Of a DNA stretch of 64,000 bases, positions 17,754-26,950 are shown one piece after another (position 1 is the first letter of the stretch; every line of letters begins with the position of its first letter). A model generated the notes under the pieces. It saw only the letters and a list, made by a program, of their open reading frames with translations. It made no database searches and was not told the origin of the DNA. The stretch is from Phenylobacterium sp. (GTDB lineage: Bacteria > Pseudomonadota > Alphaproteobacteria > Caulobacterales > Caulobacteraceae), in the NCBI RefSeq assembly GCF_013822795.1, contig NZ_PNLB01000014.1, positions 62,001-126,000 on the forward strand. The letters are read 5' to 3'. The translations under genes and the position numbers were made by a program.

Positions 17754-18989
17754 TCAGCCCAGCGCCTGCGCCATCCGCTCGGCCAGCTTGCGGGCGACTT
17801 CGGACTTGGCGGTCCGATCCCAGCGCTCGACGCCGTCCTGCGTGACGATCGAGACGGCGTTGTCGTCGCCGCCCATGGTGCCGGCGACGCTGACGTCGTT
17901 GGCGACGATCCAGTCGCAGCCCTTCTTGGCCAGCTTGGCCTTGGCGTAGGCCTCGACGTCGTTGGTCTCGGCCGCAAAGCCGACCACCAGCGCCGGGCGG
18001 CGGGGCGATTGCGACAGGGTCGCCAGGATGTCCGGGTTCTCGATCAGGCTGATCGTCGGCGGACCCTCGGCGCCCTTCTTCATCTTGGTTCCGGCCGCGC
18101 TCTCCGGGCGCCAGTCGGACACGGCGGCCACGCAGACGGCGATGTCGGCCGGCAGCGCCGCCTCGCAGGCGGCCAGCATCTCGCGGGCGGTCTCGATGTC
18201 GACGCGCTTGACCCCCGGAGGTGTCGCCACGGCGACCGGACCAGCGACCAGGGTCACCTCGGCGCCGAGCTCGGCCAAAGCCTGGGCGATGGCGAAGCCC
18301 TGCTTGCCGCTCGACCTATTCGTCAGCACACGGACGGGATCGATCGGCTCGGCGGTCGGACCGGCGGTGACGATCGCGCGCCTTCCGGCCAGCGGCCGCG
18401 CCGCCGGGCCTTCCAGCGCCGCCATGATGGCCGCGAAGATCACCGGCGGCTCGGCCAGTCGTCCAAAGCCGTACTCCCCGCAGGCCATCGCCCCTTCGTC
18501 GGGACCGACGAACAGCACCCCGTCGGCCTTCAGCTGGGCGACGTTGCGGCGCGTGGCGGGATGCTCCCACATGCGCACGTTCATCGCCGGGGCCATCAGC
18601 ACCGGCTTGTCGGTGGCCAGCAGGGTGGTCGAGGCCAGGTCGCTGGCATGGCCGTGCACGGCCTTGGCGATCAGGTCGGCGGTGGCGGGGGCGACGACCA
18701 CCAGATCGGCCGATCGCGAGAGTTCGATGTGGCCCATCTCGGCCTCGTCGGTCAGCGAAAACAGCTCGGAATAGACCTTGTCCTCGCTGATCGCCGCCAG
18801 CGACAGCGGGGTGACGAACTGCTCTCCGGCCTTGGTCAGGATCGGCCGCACGCCAACCCCGGCCTTGCGCAGCAGCCGGGTCAGTTCCAGCGCCTTGTAG
18901 GCCGCGATGCCGCCGCCGACGATCAGGAGAATCCGCTTGTCCGACAAGGCTTCGTGCCCCTCCGCAATGGTCGCTCGGTCATAGGCCAT
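17754..18989 (-). CDS. coaBC: Bifunctional phosphopantothenoylcysteine decarboxylase/synthetase
   Basis: Two-domain coenzyme A biosynthesis enzyme, 411 residues. The CoaC flavoprotein half shows GGIAAYKA (FMN site), the active His in MGHIELSRSAD, PAMNVRMW and the substrate-recognition Cys in GAMACGEYGFGRL. The CoaB half (from about residue 205) shows the CTP-dependent ligase pattern TAGPTAEPIDPVR and NRSSGKQG, then AAVSDWRP and VGFAAET. It makes 4'-phosphopantetheine from 4'-phosphopantothenate and cysteine. The ATG at 18989 gives about 18 residues before the first strand; a shorter start is possible. Confidence 0.96.
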   Translation of the reverse strand: MAYDRATIAEGHEALSDKRILLIVGGGIAAYKALELTRLLRKAGVGVRPILTKAGEQFVTPLSLAAISEDKVYSELFSLTDEAEMGHIELSRSADLVVVAPATADLIAKAVHGHASDLASTTLLATDKPVLMAPAMNVRMWEHPATRRNVAQLKADGVLFVGPDEGAMACGEYGFGRLAEPPVIFAAIMAALEGPAARPLAGRRAIVTAGPTAEPIDPVRVLTNRSSGKQGFAIAQALAELGAEVTLVAGPVAVATPPGVKRVDIETAREMLAACEAALPADIAVCVAAVSDWRPESAAGTKMKKGAEGPPTISLIENPDILATLSQSPRRPALVVGFAAETNDVEAYAKAKLAKKGCDWIVANDVSVAGTMGGDDNAVSIVTQDGVERWDRTAKSEVARKLAERMAQALG

Positions 18990-19062
18990 ACGAAGCGGCT
19001 GGACAAACGTCGGTTTCCGTTCTTAATTTGTTCCACAACTTGGCCGTGAGAGGGAGAGAACG

Positions 19063-19593
19063 ATGGCTAAGTACAAGATTGCGTTGAGCCTGGGCCTGGC
19101 CCTGATCCTGACCGCCGCCTGCGAGCGGCCCTCGGCCGTCGCCCAGAAGGACGAGGCGCCGGCCGCCTCGGAATCCCGCCAGTTCGCGGCCGCGCCTTCC
19201 CGCGCGACGAACCCCGCCCGCGTAGACGAACCGGTGCGCGAACTGGACGGCCGCCCGATCTGGTCCGCCAGCCGCCGCGGCAGCGCCGAGGAGAACGCCC
19301 AGCGCGCCTTCGACCGCAATGGCGAGGCGTTCGGCGCCCGTGACCTCGACGACTTCGTGCGCAAAGCCTACGCCTTCATCGAAAGCCCGCCCGCCGGCGT
19401 CCAACGCCTGACCCGGGCCAACGGCGACGTTTTGCTCTACGACCCCAAGAACAACGTCTTCGCCGTCGCCACCAAGGACGGGGCGCCGCGCACCATGTTC
19501 AAGCCCGACGAAGGCGCCGCCTACTGGGACGAGCAGAAGGCCCGCCAGGCGCAGCAGGCCTCGCGCCGCGGCGACGACAACGGCGAGAGCTGA
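19063..19593 (+). CDS. Exported protein with a polymorphic-toxin-like C-terminal domain
   Basis: Protein of 176 residues. N-terminal export signal ends LILTAAC, a near lipobox (Thr rather than Leu/Val at -3), followed by a low-complexity linker to about residue 75. The C-terminal 95 residues have the pattern FDRNGEAFG...A..FI.SPPAGVQ.L.RANGD.LLYDPKNN.FAV.T.DGAPRTMFKP, which I recognise from C-terminal domains of pyocin-like and filamentous-haemagglutinin polymorphic toxins thought to have a nuclease (BECR-type) fold. Unlike toxins it is not joined to a delivery domain, and no small immunity-like gene lies beside it. GGGAGAG ribosome site. Function unknown; the fold statement is from memory. 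Confidence 0.72.
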   Translation: MAKYKIALSLGLALILTAACERPSAVAQKDEAPAASESRQFAAAPSRATNPARVDEPVRELDGRPIWSASRRGSAEENAQRAFDRNGEAFGARDLDDFVRKAYAFIESPPAGVQRLTRANGDVLLYDPKNNVFAVATKDGAPRTMFKPDEGAAYWDEQKARQAQQASRRGDDNGES

Positions 19594-19684
19594 TCACTCA
19601 AACAAATGTTCGAACCGCCTCTTTCGCCGCTTCCGCCCCTGCGCTAGCGTCCGCGCCAATCAATTCCAGACGCGGGAGACGGAC

Positions 19685-20686
19685 ATGAAAGCGGTGCTCA
19701 GCAAGGTGACGGGCGGCCCCGAAACCCTGGTGTACGAGGATGTTCCCGCGCCGGAGGTCAAGCCGGGCCATGCGGTGATCTCGGTCAAGGCCGTGGGCGT
19801 GAACTTCCCCGACGTGCTGATGATCGAGGACAAGTACCAGTCCAAGCCGCCGCGTCCGTTCTCGCCGGGCGGCGAGCTGTCGGGCGTGGTCAAGGCGGTC
19901 GGCGAAGGCGTCACCAACGTCAAGGTCGGCGACCGCATCCTGGCCAACACCGGCTCGGGCGGCATGGCCGAGGAAGTCCTGCTGCCGGCCAACCGCCTGT
20001 GGCACATCCCCGACTCCATGCCGCACGACATCGCCGCGGCGTTCATCCTGACCTACGGCACCTCGTGGCACTCGCTGAAGGACCGCGCCGACCTGAAGGC
20101 CGGCGAGACGCTGCTGGTGCTGGGCGCGGCCGGCGGCGTCGGCCTGGCGGCGGTCGAACTGGGCAAGGCCATGGGCGCGCGGGTGATCGCCGCCTGCTCC
20201 AGCCAGGAGAAGGTCGACCTGGCGATCAAGCACGGCGCCGACGCCGGGGTGGTCTATGGCCGCGGCCCGTTCGACCGCGACGGCCAGAAAGCGCTGGGCC
20301 AGCTGTTAAAGGAAGCCGGGGGCGAGCACGGCTTCGACGTGATCTATGACGCCATCGGCGGCGACTATGCCGAACCCGCCCTGCGCTCGATCGCCTGGGA
20401 AGGCCGCTACCTGGTGGTCGGCTTCGCGGCCGGCGACATCCCGAAGATCCCGCTGAACCTGGCGCTGTTGAAGGGCTGCCAGATCGTCGGCGTGTTCTGG
20501 GGCACCTGGGCGGCGCGCAATCCCGAGCTATTCGCCAAGAGCATCGACGAGCTGCTCGAGCTGTACGCTCAAGGCAAGGTCACCCCGCACGTTTCCGAGC
20601 GCTTCCCGCTCGAACGCGGCGCCGACGCCATCGCCCACCTGGGCAGCCGCAAGGCCATGGGCAAGGTCGTCGTCACCATCGACTGA
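19685..20686 (+). CDS. Zinc-free NADPH:quinone oxidoreductase (MDR family)
   Basis: Medium-chain reductase of 333 residues without the zinc ligands of alcohol dehydrogenases. Seen: N-terminal GroES-like fold (VKAVGVNFPDVLMIED, FSPGGELSGVVKAVGEGV), the nucleotide-binding GAAGGVGLAAVELGKAMGA near residue 150, and YDAIGGDYAEPALRSIAWEGR. It would reduce quinones or enones with NADPH in the cytosol; the physiological substrate is unknown. A strong hairpin follows the stop. A GGAGA lies upstream of the ATG. Confidence 0.92.
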   Translation: MKAVLSKVTGGPETLVYEDVPAPEVKPGHAVISVKAVGVNFPDVLMIEDKYQSKPPRPFSPGGELSGVVKAVGEGVTNVKVGDRILANTGSGGMAEEVLLPANRLWHIPDSMPHDIAAAFILTYGTSWHSLKDRADLKAGETLLVLGAAGGVGLAAVELGKAMGARVIAACSSQEKVDLAIKHGADAGVVYGRGPFDRDGQKALGQLLKEAGGEHGFDVIYDAIGGDYAEPALRSIAWEGRYLVVGFAAGDIPKIPLNLALLKGCQIVGVFWGTWAARNPELFAKSIDELLELYAQGKVTPHVSERFPLERGADAIAHLGSRKAMGKVVVTID

Positions 20687-20695
20687 CGAAGCTGG

Positions 20696-20723
20696 AGTGG
20701 AAGCCGCCGAAACGGCTTCCACT
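20696..20723 (+). terminator. Intrinsic terminator after the quinone oxidoreductase
   Basis: Perfect 11-base inverted repeat (AGTGGAAGCCG / CGGCTTCCACT, loop of six) ten bases after the stop codon, followed by TTTCC. It separates this gene from the downstream SDR gene. Confidence 0.75.
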
Positions 20724-20779
20724 TTCCCCGGCCGCGCTCTAGTTATCGCCGATCACATAACAAAGATCGGGAGCGAAAC

Positions 20780-21631
20780 ATGGCGGGACGTCTGGACGGC
20801 AAGGTGGCTTTGATCACCGGCGGCGCATCGGGGATCGGGCTCGGCACGGTCGAGCTGTTCGTGGCCGAGGGCGCCAAGGTCGTCGCCGCCGACATCCAGG
20901 ACGAAAAGGGCGCCATGCTGGAGAAGCGCTTCCCCGGCCAGGTCGTCTACGCCCACTGCGACGTCACCAGCGAAGCCGAGATCGAAGCGGCGCTGCAGAA
21001 GGCCAAGTCCGAGTTCGGCGGCCTCGACATCCTGTTCAACAACGCCGGCATCTCCGACCGCATGACCTCGATCGGCGAGATCACCGCCGACGGCTGGAGC
21101 TGGATTTTCGACATCCTCGTGCGCGGCCCGGCCCTGGGCATGAAGCACGCCGTGCCGCTGATGCTGGAACGCGGCGGCGGGTCGATCATCAACACCGCCT
21201 CGATCGCCGGGCTGCAGGCCGGCTTCGGCCCGATCGCCTACTCGACCGCCAAGGCCGGCGTCATCCACATGAGCCGGGTGGCCGCCGCCCAGCTGTCGCC
21301 GCAGAAGATCCGCGTCAACGCCATCTGCCCCGGCCTGATCGCCACCTCGATCTTCGGCGCCTCGTTCGGCCTGCCGCGCGAGGTCGCCGACCAGATGGCC
21401 GCCCGCGTCGCCGAGAACGCCGCCCAGGCGCAGCCGGTGCCGAAGGCCGGCCTGCCCGACGACATCGCCCAGGCCGCGCTCTATCTGGCCTCCGACGCCG
21501 CGGCCTTCGTGTCCGGCACCCACATCGTCGTCGACGGCGGCATCACGGTCGGCGGCCGCCACGCGTGGGACCCGAACATGGTCTCGCCGTTCGCCACCAT
21601 CCTGGGCGACCTGACCCCCGTTCAGCCTTGA
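20780..21631 (+). CDS. Short-chain dehydrogenase/reductase
   Basis: Classical SDR, 283 residues, NAD(P)-dependent oxidoreductase. Cofactor motif TGGASGIG (residues about 13-20), an acidic residue after strand 2 (AADIQDE) suggesting NAD preference, NNAG, and the active site Ser in NTASIAG with YSTAK. A C-terminal extension of about 20 residues (ITVGGRHAWDPN...) is longer than usual. Substrate not predictable. The stop overlaps the TTG start of the transporter gene as TTGA. Confidence 0.92.
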   Translation: MAGRLDGKVALITGGASGIGLGTVELFVAEGAKVVAADIQDEKGAMLEKRFPGQVVYAHCDVTSEAEIEAALQKAKSEFGGLDILFNNAGISDRMTSIGEITADGWSWIFDILVRGPALGMKHAVPLMLERGGGSIINTASIAGLQAGFGPIAYSTAKAGVIHMSRVAAAQLSPQKIRVNAICPGLIATSIFGASFGLPREVADQMAARVAENAAQAQPVPKAGLPDDIAQAALYLASDAAAFVSGTHIVVDGGITVGGRHAWDPNMVSPFATILGDLTPVQP

Positions 21632-22557
21632 GCGAGACGGCCGGCAAGCCGCGGCTCGACCACAACGTCGAGGGGGCCCTCTGGATGGTCGCCTCGGCGG
21701 TCGGCTTCACGGCGATGACCACCCTGATCAAGTATCTGGGCGACGACTATCCGGCCGCCTTGCAGACCTTCTATCGGCAGCTGGCCGGCTTCATCGTCCT
21801 GCTGCCGATCATCCTCAAGCGGCGGGGCGCAGCCTTCGCCACCACGCGGCCGGGCATCCTGATCTTCCGCTCGGCCGCCGGCACGCTGGGGATGATCCTC
21901 TCGTTCTACGCTTTTCAGAAGATGCCGCTGGCCGACGCCAACGCGCTGTCCTTCACCCGCACCCTCTGGCTGGTGCCGCTCGCCGCGCTGGTGGTGCGCG
22001 AAACGGTCGGACCGCTGCGCATCGGCGCGGCGGTGGTCGGCTTCATCGGCGTGCTGATCATGCTGCGCCCTGGCGTCGGCGGCGAGTTCGCCATCGGCTG
22101 GCCGGCGGCCGCGATGCTGGCCTCGTCCTTCCTGTTCGCCCTGACCATCACCGGCATGAAGGTGATGACCCGCGACCACTCGCCGACCGTGCTCTTGGTC
22201 TGGGCCGCGACGCTCGGCCTGGTCATGGGCATCCCCGGCGCCTTCTTCACCTGGCGCTGGCCAGAGCCCTTCGATCTGCTGCTGCTGGGCGCAATGGGCG
22301 TGCTCGGGACCATCACCCAGGGCTGCTACATCAAGGGCATGGCGATCGGCGACGCCGCCGCCATGGCGCCGATCGACTATATCCGCCTGGTGTTCACGGT
22401 GATCGTCGGGGTGACCCTGTTCCACGAGATCCCGACCATCTGGACCATCGCCGGGGCCGGCGTGGTTGTCGCCTCGACCCTGCTGATCACCTGGCGCGAG
22501 GCCGCGCTCAGCCGGGCTGCGCGCCGGGCCAGCGCCGGGGACGAAGCCGCCGGCTAG
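21628..22557 (+). CDS. EamA/DMT-family transporter
   Basis: Inner-membrane transporter of 309 residues with about ten membrane helices in two EamA repeats (roughly 15-140 and 155-295). The start TTG at 21628 overlaps the SDR stop as TTGA; the longer frame to 21565 is only SDR sequence in another frame. Motifs such as LIKYLGDDYPALQTFYRQL (first repeat) fit the drug/metabolite transporter superfamily. Substrate unknown; pairing with an SDR may mean export of an oxidised metabolite, which is speculation. The TAG stop shares CTAG with the convergent DUF1232 gene. Confidence 0.9.
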   Translation: MSETAGKPRLDHNVEGALWMVASAVGFTAMTTLIKYLGDDYPAALQTFYRQLAGFIVLLPIILKRRGAAFATTRPGILIFRSAAGTLGMILSFYAFQKMPLADANALSFTRTLWLVPLAALVVRETVGPLRIGAAVVGFIGVLIMLRPGVGGEFAIGWPAAAMLASSFLFALTITGMKVMTRDHSPTVLLVWAATLGLVMGIPGAFFTWRWPEPFDLLLLGAMGVLGTITQGCYIKGMAIGDAAAMAPIDYIRLVFTVIVGVTLFHEIPTIWTIAGAGVVVASTLLITWREAALSRAARRASAGDEAAG

Positions 22558-22982
22558 TCGTCCTGGCGCTTCATGCGCTCGAGGATCTGCATCGCCTCGG
22601 CCTTGTGCTTGGGCTTCAGGTGGCGGCCGACGACGGCCAGCAAGGCGGCGAACACCGCCGCGTCGTCGGTGAAGCCGACCACCGCCAGCACGTCGGGGAT
22701 CGCATCGGTCGGCAGCACAAAGTAGGCCAGCCCCGCCATCATCATCGCCTTGGCCGTGGTCGGCGTCGCCGGGTCCTTGGCGCAGAACCATACCGACAGG
22801 GCGTCGCCGGCGAACGGAACCTTAGCCGCGACACGGCGGATCTTCGGCCAGAAACCGCGCGCCACGCGGCGCTCGTTCACCCGCGCCACGGCCGGCGTCA
22901 GGGCCCGCGAGGGGTCCAGAGCCTGCTTGGCGTCGAAAGCCTCGCCGTTGACGTGGGGTGACGCTTTTGAGTCCGCGCTCAT
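22554..22982 (-). CDS. DUF1232 (YkvA-type) membrane protein
   Basis: Protein of 142 residues with the DUF1232 core: a hydrophobic stretch ending in YFVLPTDAIPDVL followed by GFTDDAAVFAALLAVVGRHLKP, a second hydrophobic segment. The N-terminal 50 residues are polar. The family is found widely in bacteria and plants with no agreed function; membrane association is likely. It is convergent with the EamA gene (stop codons overlap by two bases) and divergent from the following SDR gene, 57 bases away. Confidence 0.88.
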   Translation of the reverse strand: MSADSKASPHVNGEAFDAKQALDPSRALTPAVARVNERRVARGFWPKIRRVAAKVPFAGDALSVWFCAKDPATPTTAKAMMMAGLAYFVLPTDAIPDVLAVVGFTDDAAVFAALLAVVGRHLKPKHKAEAMQILERMKRQDD

Positions 22983-23039
22983 CGGGCTAAAGCCTCGGAT
23001 AACGAGACCCTATTAGACGTGAACGGGAGCCAAGCGTCC

Positions 23040-23819
<780 letters not shown>

Positions 23820-23827
23820 GGACTTCG

Positions 23828-23857
23828 ACGAGGGCCGCCCGTCGCGGCGGCCCTCGT
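23828..23857 (+). terminator. Intrinsic terminator after the SDR gene
   Basis: Perfect 12-base inverted repeat (ACGAGGGCCGCC / GGCGGCCCTCGT, loop of six) starting eight bases after the stop codon, followed by GACTTTTC. It isolates the SDR gene from the hybrid kinase gene. Confidence 0.8.
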
Positions 23858-23937
23858 GACTTTTCAGTGACGCTTTACCTCGCGGCCTTTTAGGCGTTCC
23901 GTATCGGCGGAACTTCGTGGGGGGCTTAGAAAGCGCC

Positions 23938-26259
23938 ATGATGGGTCGATGGGCGCAGCGGTTCGCCACCGCTATGGAGCGCCCCATCATCGCTTATGGA
24001 GCGGCGCTCGGCGCCGTCGGCGCCGCGGCTTTGCTGCGCGCCGCCGCCGGCGCGGTGATGGCCGATCCCCCGAACTACATGACCTTCTATCCCGCGGTGC
24101 TGTTCGCCACCCTGGTGGCCGGCGCCCGCGGCGGACTGGCCGCAACGCTGGTCAGCGCCCTCCTCGTCGCGGGCTTTTGGCTCGATGGTCGGCAAACCCT
24201 GTTCACGGCGATCTTCGTCGCCACCGCGGCGACCACCGTGCTGATCGGCCGAGCGATCCGCATCGCGGTCCTGCGCGGCGTCGAGGCCGAGGAACGTTTC
24301 CGCATCTTCCAGGAGCAGGCCCGCGAGGGCTTCATCATCGTCGAACCCGTGCGCGAACAGGGACGGGTCGTCGACTTCTATTGCACCTACGCCAATCCCG
24401 CCGCCGAGAAGATGGGGCGGCCCGATGGCGTCGGCCTCAAGGGTCGGCGGATCCTGGAAGTTTTGCCCGACGGCAACGGCCGGCGGATGCTTGAACGGCT
24501 GACGGCGCTCTACGAGGCCGGCGGCTCCGACGATGTCGAGGTCCGGCGCCTGATCGACGGCCGGTCGGTGTTCATCCGCTCCAGCGGCGTGCGGCTGCCG
24601 GGCGGGCTAGCGGTGTCGTTCCGCGATGTCACGGCGCAGCGCCAATCGGAACAGGCCCTGCGCACCGGCGAGGCGCGGGTGCGCGCCCTGCTCGACAGCC
24701 TGCCGCAGTTGATCTGGTCGACGCGCGGTGACGGCTATTGCGACTATCTGAGTCCGCAATGGATCGAGTTCACGGGCGTCCCCGCCGAAGGCCATTTCGA
24801 CACCGGCTGGCAGGACTCGATACATCCCGAGGACCGCGACACGGTCTCTCAGGCCTGGACCCAGGCGGTAAACGGGGGCTTGCCCTACGACGTCGAGTAC
24901 CGGCTGCGCCGGAACGACGGGGTCTGGCGCTGGATGACGGCGCGCGCCTCGGCCGTCCGGGGCGAGGACGGCCGCATAACGCGATGGTTCGGCACCAGCA
25001 GCGACATCACCGAGGTGGTCCAGGCCCGCGCCGAACTGGAGGAACGCGTGGCGGTCCGCTCGCGCGAACTGGAACGCAGCCTGGCCGAACGCGCCGAGAC
25101 CGAGGCGGCCCTGGCCCAGGCCCAGCGCCTGGAGACCGTCGGACGGCTGACCGGCGGCGTCGCTCATGACTTCAACAACCTGCTGACCGTGGTCATCGGC
25201 GGCCTGGACATGATCCTCCAGCACCCGGACGACCGGCCGCGGGTCACACGGCTGGCCGAGGCGGCGCTGGCCGCAGGACGGCGCGGCGAACAGCTCGTCC
25301 GCCAGTTGATGGCCTTCTCGCGCCGGCAAGAGTTGAAGTTGGAGCTGGTCGACGTGCCCGGACTGATCGAGCAGATCGAGCCGCTGGTGCGCCGGGCGAT
25401 CGGCGAGGACGTCAACCTGACCATCCGGCACGACGGCGCGGTCGGGTGGAGCCGGCTCGACCCCGCCCAGTTCGAGGCCGCGCTGCTGAACCTGATGGTC
25501 AACGCTGCCGACGCCGCGCCGCAAAGCGGCGGCGACATCGAGATCGCCCTGCAACGCCGGCAACTCGTCGACGGCGAAGTCGCCGGGGCGGCGGCCGGCG
25601 AGTATCTGACGGTGGCGGTTTCAGACAACGGCGCGGGCATGACGCCAGAGATCGTCGAGCGGGCGTTCGAGCCGTTCTTCACCACAAAAGACGTCGGCAA
25701 GGGCACCGGCCTGGGCCTCGCCCAGGTCTACGGCTTCATCAAGCAGGTCGGCGGCGCAGCGGCGATCTCGTCCTCCATCGGCTTCGGCACCACGGTCACC
25801 CTCTACCTGCCGGCCGCTGCAGCCGAAGCGGCGGTCCCCCCGGCTCCGGCCAAGCCAGACGAGGGCGAATGGGCGCGCGGCGCGCGGGTGCTGCTGGTCG
25901 AGGACGACGCCGCCGTGCGGGCGGTGACCGAAAGCCTGCTGACCGACTTCGGCTGCCGGGTCGAGGGCGCGCCGGACGGACCCACGGCGCTTGCCCGACT
26001 GCAGTCGGGCGAGCGTTTCGATCTGCTGATCTCCGACATCGTCATGCCCGGCGGGATGAGCGGCGTCGAACTTGCGCGCGCGGCGCGCGCCCGCGACGCG
26101 CGCCTGCCGATCGTGTTGACCAGCGGCTACGCCGGCGAGCGGCTCGGCGAGGGCGCCGAAGCCCTGGCTTGGCCGTTGCTGCGCAAGCCATTCCGAGCCG
26201 AGCAGCTGGGCATGGCGGTGCGCGAGGCGCTGGAGCAGCGTGACCCGGTCGACGCCTGA
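23938..26259 (+). CDS. Membrane-bound PAS hybrid histidine kinase
   Basis: Hybrid sensor kinase of 773 residues. Four hydrophobic segments in the first 110 residues form a small membrane domain (DUF4118-like), then two PAS-type modules (about 120-230 and 240-370; the second has WIEFTG and a [14 protein letters not shown] segment), a coiled coil, the phospho-accepting H410 in [11 protein letters not shown], an ATPase domain with NAADAA, DNGAGM and [13 protein letters not shown], and a C-terminal receiver with D700 in ISDIVMPGG. Phosphate would pass from H410 to D700, but no output domain or phosphotransfer protein is nearby. The GTG at 23917 is an alternative start. Confidence 0.93.
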   Translation: MMGRWAQRFATAMERPIIAYGAALGAVGAAALLRAAAGAVMADPPNYMTFYPAVLFATLVAGARGGLAATLVSALLVAGFWLDGRQTLFTAIFVATAATTVLIGRAIRIAVLRGVEAEERFRIFQEQAREGFIIVEPVREQGRVVDFYCTYANPAAEKMGRPDGVGLKGRRILEVLPDGNGRRMLERLTALYEAGGSDDVEVRRLIDGRSVFIRSSGVRLPGGLAVSFRDVTAQRQSEQALRTGEARVRALLDSLPQLIWSTRGDGYCDYLSPQWIEFTGVPAEGHFDTGWQDSIHPEDRDTVSQAWTQAVNGGLPYDVEYRLRRNDGVWRWMTARASAVRGEDGRITRWFGTSSDITEVVQARAELEERVAVRSRELERSLAERAETEAALAQAQRLETVGRLTGGVAHDFNNLLTVVIGGLDMILQHPDDRPRVTRLAEAALAAGRRGEQLVRQLMAFSRRQELKLELVDVPGLIEQIEPLVRRAIGEDVNLTIRHDGAVGWSRLDPAQFEAALLNLMVNAADAAPQSGGDIEIALQRRQLVDGEVAGAAAGEYLTVAVSDNGAGMTPEIVERAFEPFFTTKDVGKGTGLGLAQVYGFIKQVGGAAAISSSIGFGTTVTLYLPAAAAEAAVPPAPAKPDEGEWARGARVLLVEDDAAVRAVTESLLTDFGCRVEGAPDGPTALARLQSGERFDLLISDIVMPGGMSGVELARAARARDARLPIVLTSGYAGERLGEGAEALAWPLLRKPFRAEQLGMAVREALEQRDPVDA

Positions 26260-26263
26260 GCCG

Positions 26264-26863
26264 TCAGGCGGCCAGCTCGACGCCGTCCTTGCGCAACGTG
26301 CGGACTTGCAAGGCGCCGGCCGGCGAGGCGCGCAGGATCGCCTGTTCGGGCCGTGAGAGACTAAGCCAGGCCATGCCGTCGTCCGGCGCGAGCGTGACGA
26401 TCTGGCGATCGTGATAGGGGGCCACATCGGGGCCCGGCGAGGTGGTCAGCAGGCTGAAGCAGCCCTCCTTGACGATCCCGGCGATCCAGAACCAAGGCTC
26501 CCCGGCCATGGTGAAGAGGTGGCGGTCCTTGAGTTTCACCCCGGCGGCGGGGGCCGTGTACTCGATGAAGCCGTCGGCGAGCACCAACACCCGATCGCTG
26601 TGGGAAAAATCGCGACCCTCGGAGCGGAAATTGAACACCGGCGCGCCGCGCGGCCCGGGCCAGGCCCAGGTCATCATCGCGCCCTCCAGGCCCTCGCCGG
26701 CGCTGCGAACGACGAAAGCGCTGTCGCGAATGCGGATGGCCGGCTGGGCGTCCAGCATGTTGGGGATCATGCCGTCCTTCCACCGGAACAGCGGCAGGCC
26801 GCGCCGGTCGAACTCCTCGATGGCGTCTTTGAGCAGCTTGTGGCGCTGGAACTCGTTGCACAT
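26264..26863 (-). CDS. SRAP-family protein (YedK/HMCES-like)
   Basis: SOS-response-associated peptidase family, 199 residues. The family forms a thiazolidine crosslink with abasic sites in single-stranded DNA through Cys2 after Met removal. Seen here: Cys2 (MCNEF), the N-x-R-x-E stretch in FNFRSEGRDF, the active Glu region ADGFIEY (usually ADGFYEW), and a His in YHDRQIV. The substitutions place it in a divergent branch, as does MCNEF in place of MCGRF. No SOS box is visible upstream. Convergent with the hybrid kinase gene, four bases between stops. Confidence 0.88.
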   Translation of the reverse strand: MCNEFQRHKLLKDAIEEFDRRGLPLFRWKDGMIPNMLDAQPAIRIRDSAFVVRSAGEGLEGAMMTWAWPGPRGAPVFNFRSEGRDFSHSDRVLVLADGFIEYTAPAAGVKLKDRHLFTMAGEPWFWIAGIVKEGCFSLLTTSPGPDVAPYHDRQIVTLAPDDGMAWLSLSRPEQAILRASPAGALQVRTLRKDGVELAA

Positions 26864-26895
26864 GCCGCCAGCCTAGCGCTCTGGCGGCAAACGAA

Positions 26896-26925
26896 AAGGG
26901 CGGCCGCGTCGCCGCGGCCGCCCTT
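26896..26925 (-). terminator. Intrinsic terminator of pnp
   Basis: Perfect 13-base inverted repeat; on the minus strand the hairpin is closed by a GCGA loop and followed by TTTTCGTTT. It begins 26 bases after the pnp stop codon and also sits just upstream of the SRAP gene. Confidence 0.88.
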
Positions 26926-26950
26926 CCCGATTTCGTACCGACTGGAAGCC

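Noticed and set aside
19063..19593. Complete toxin-immunity pair
   Set aside because: No small acidic gene follows, and the protein has no trafficking domain; only a lone toxin-like domain can be supported.
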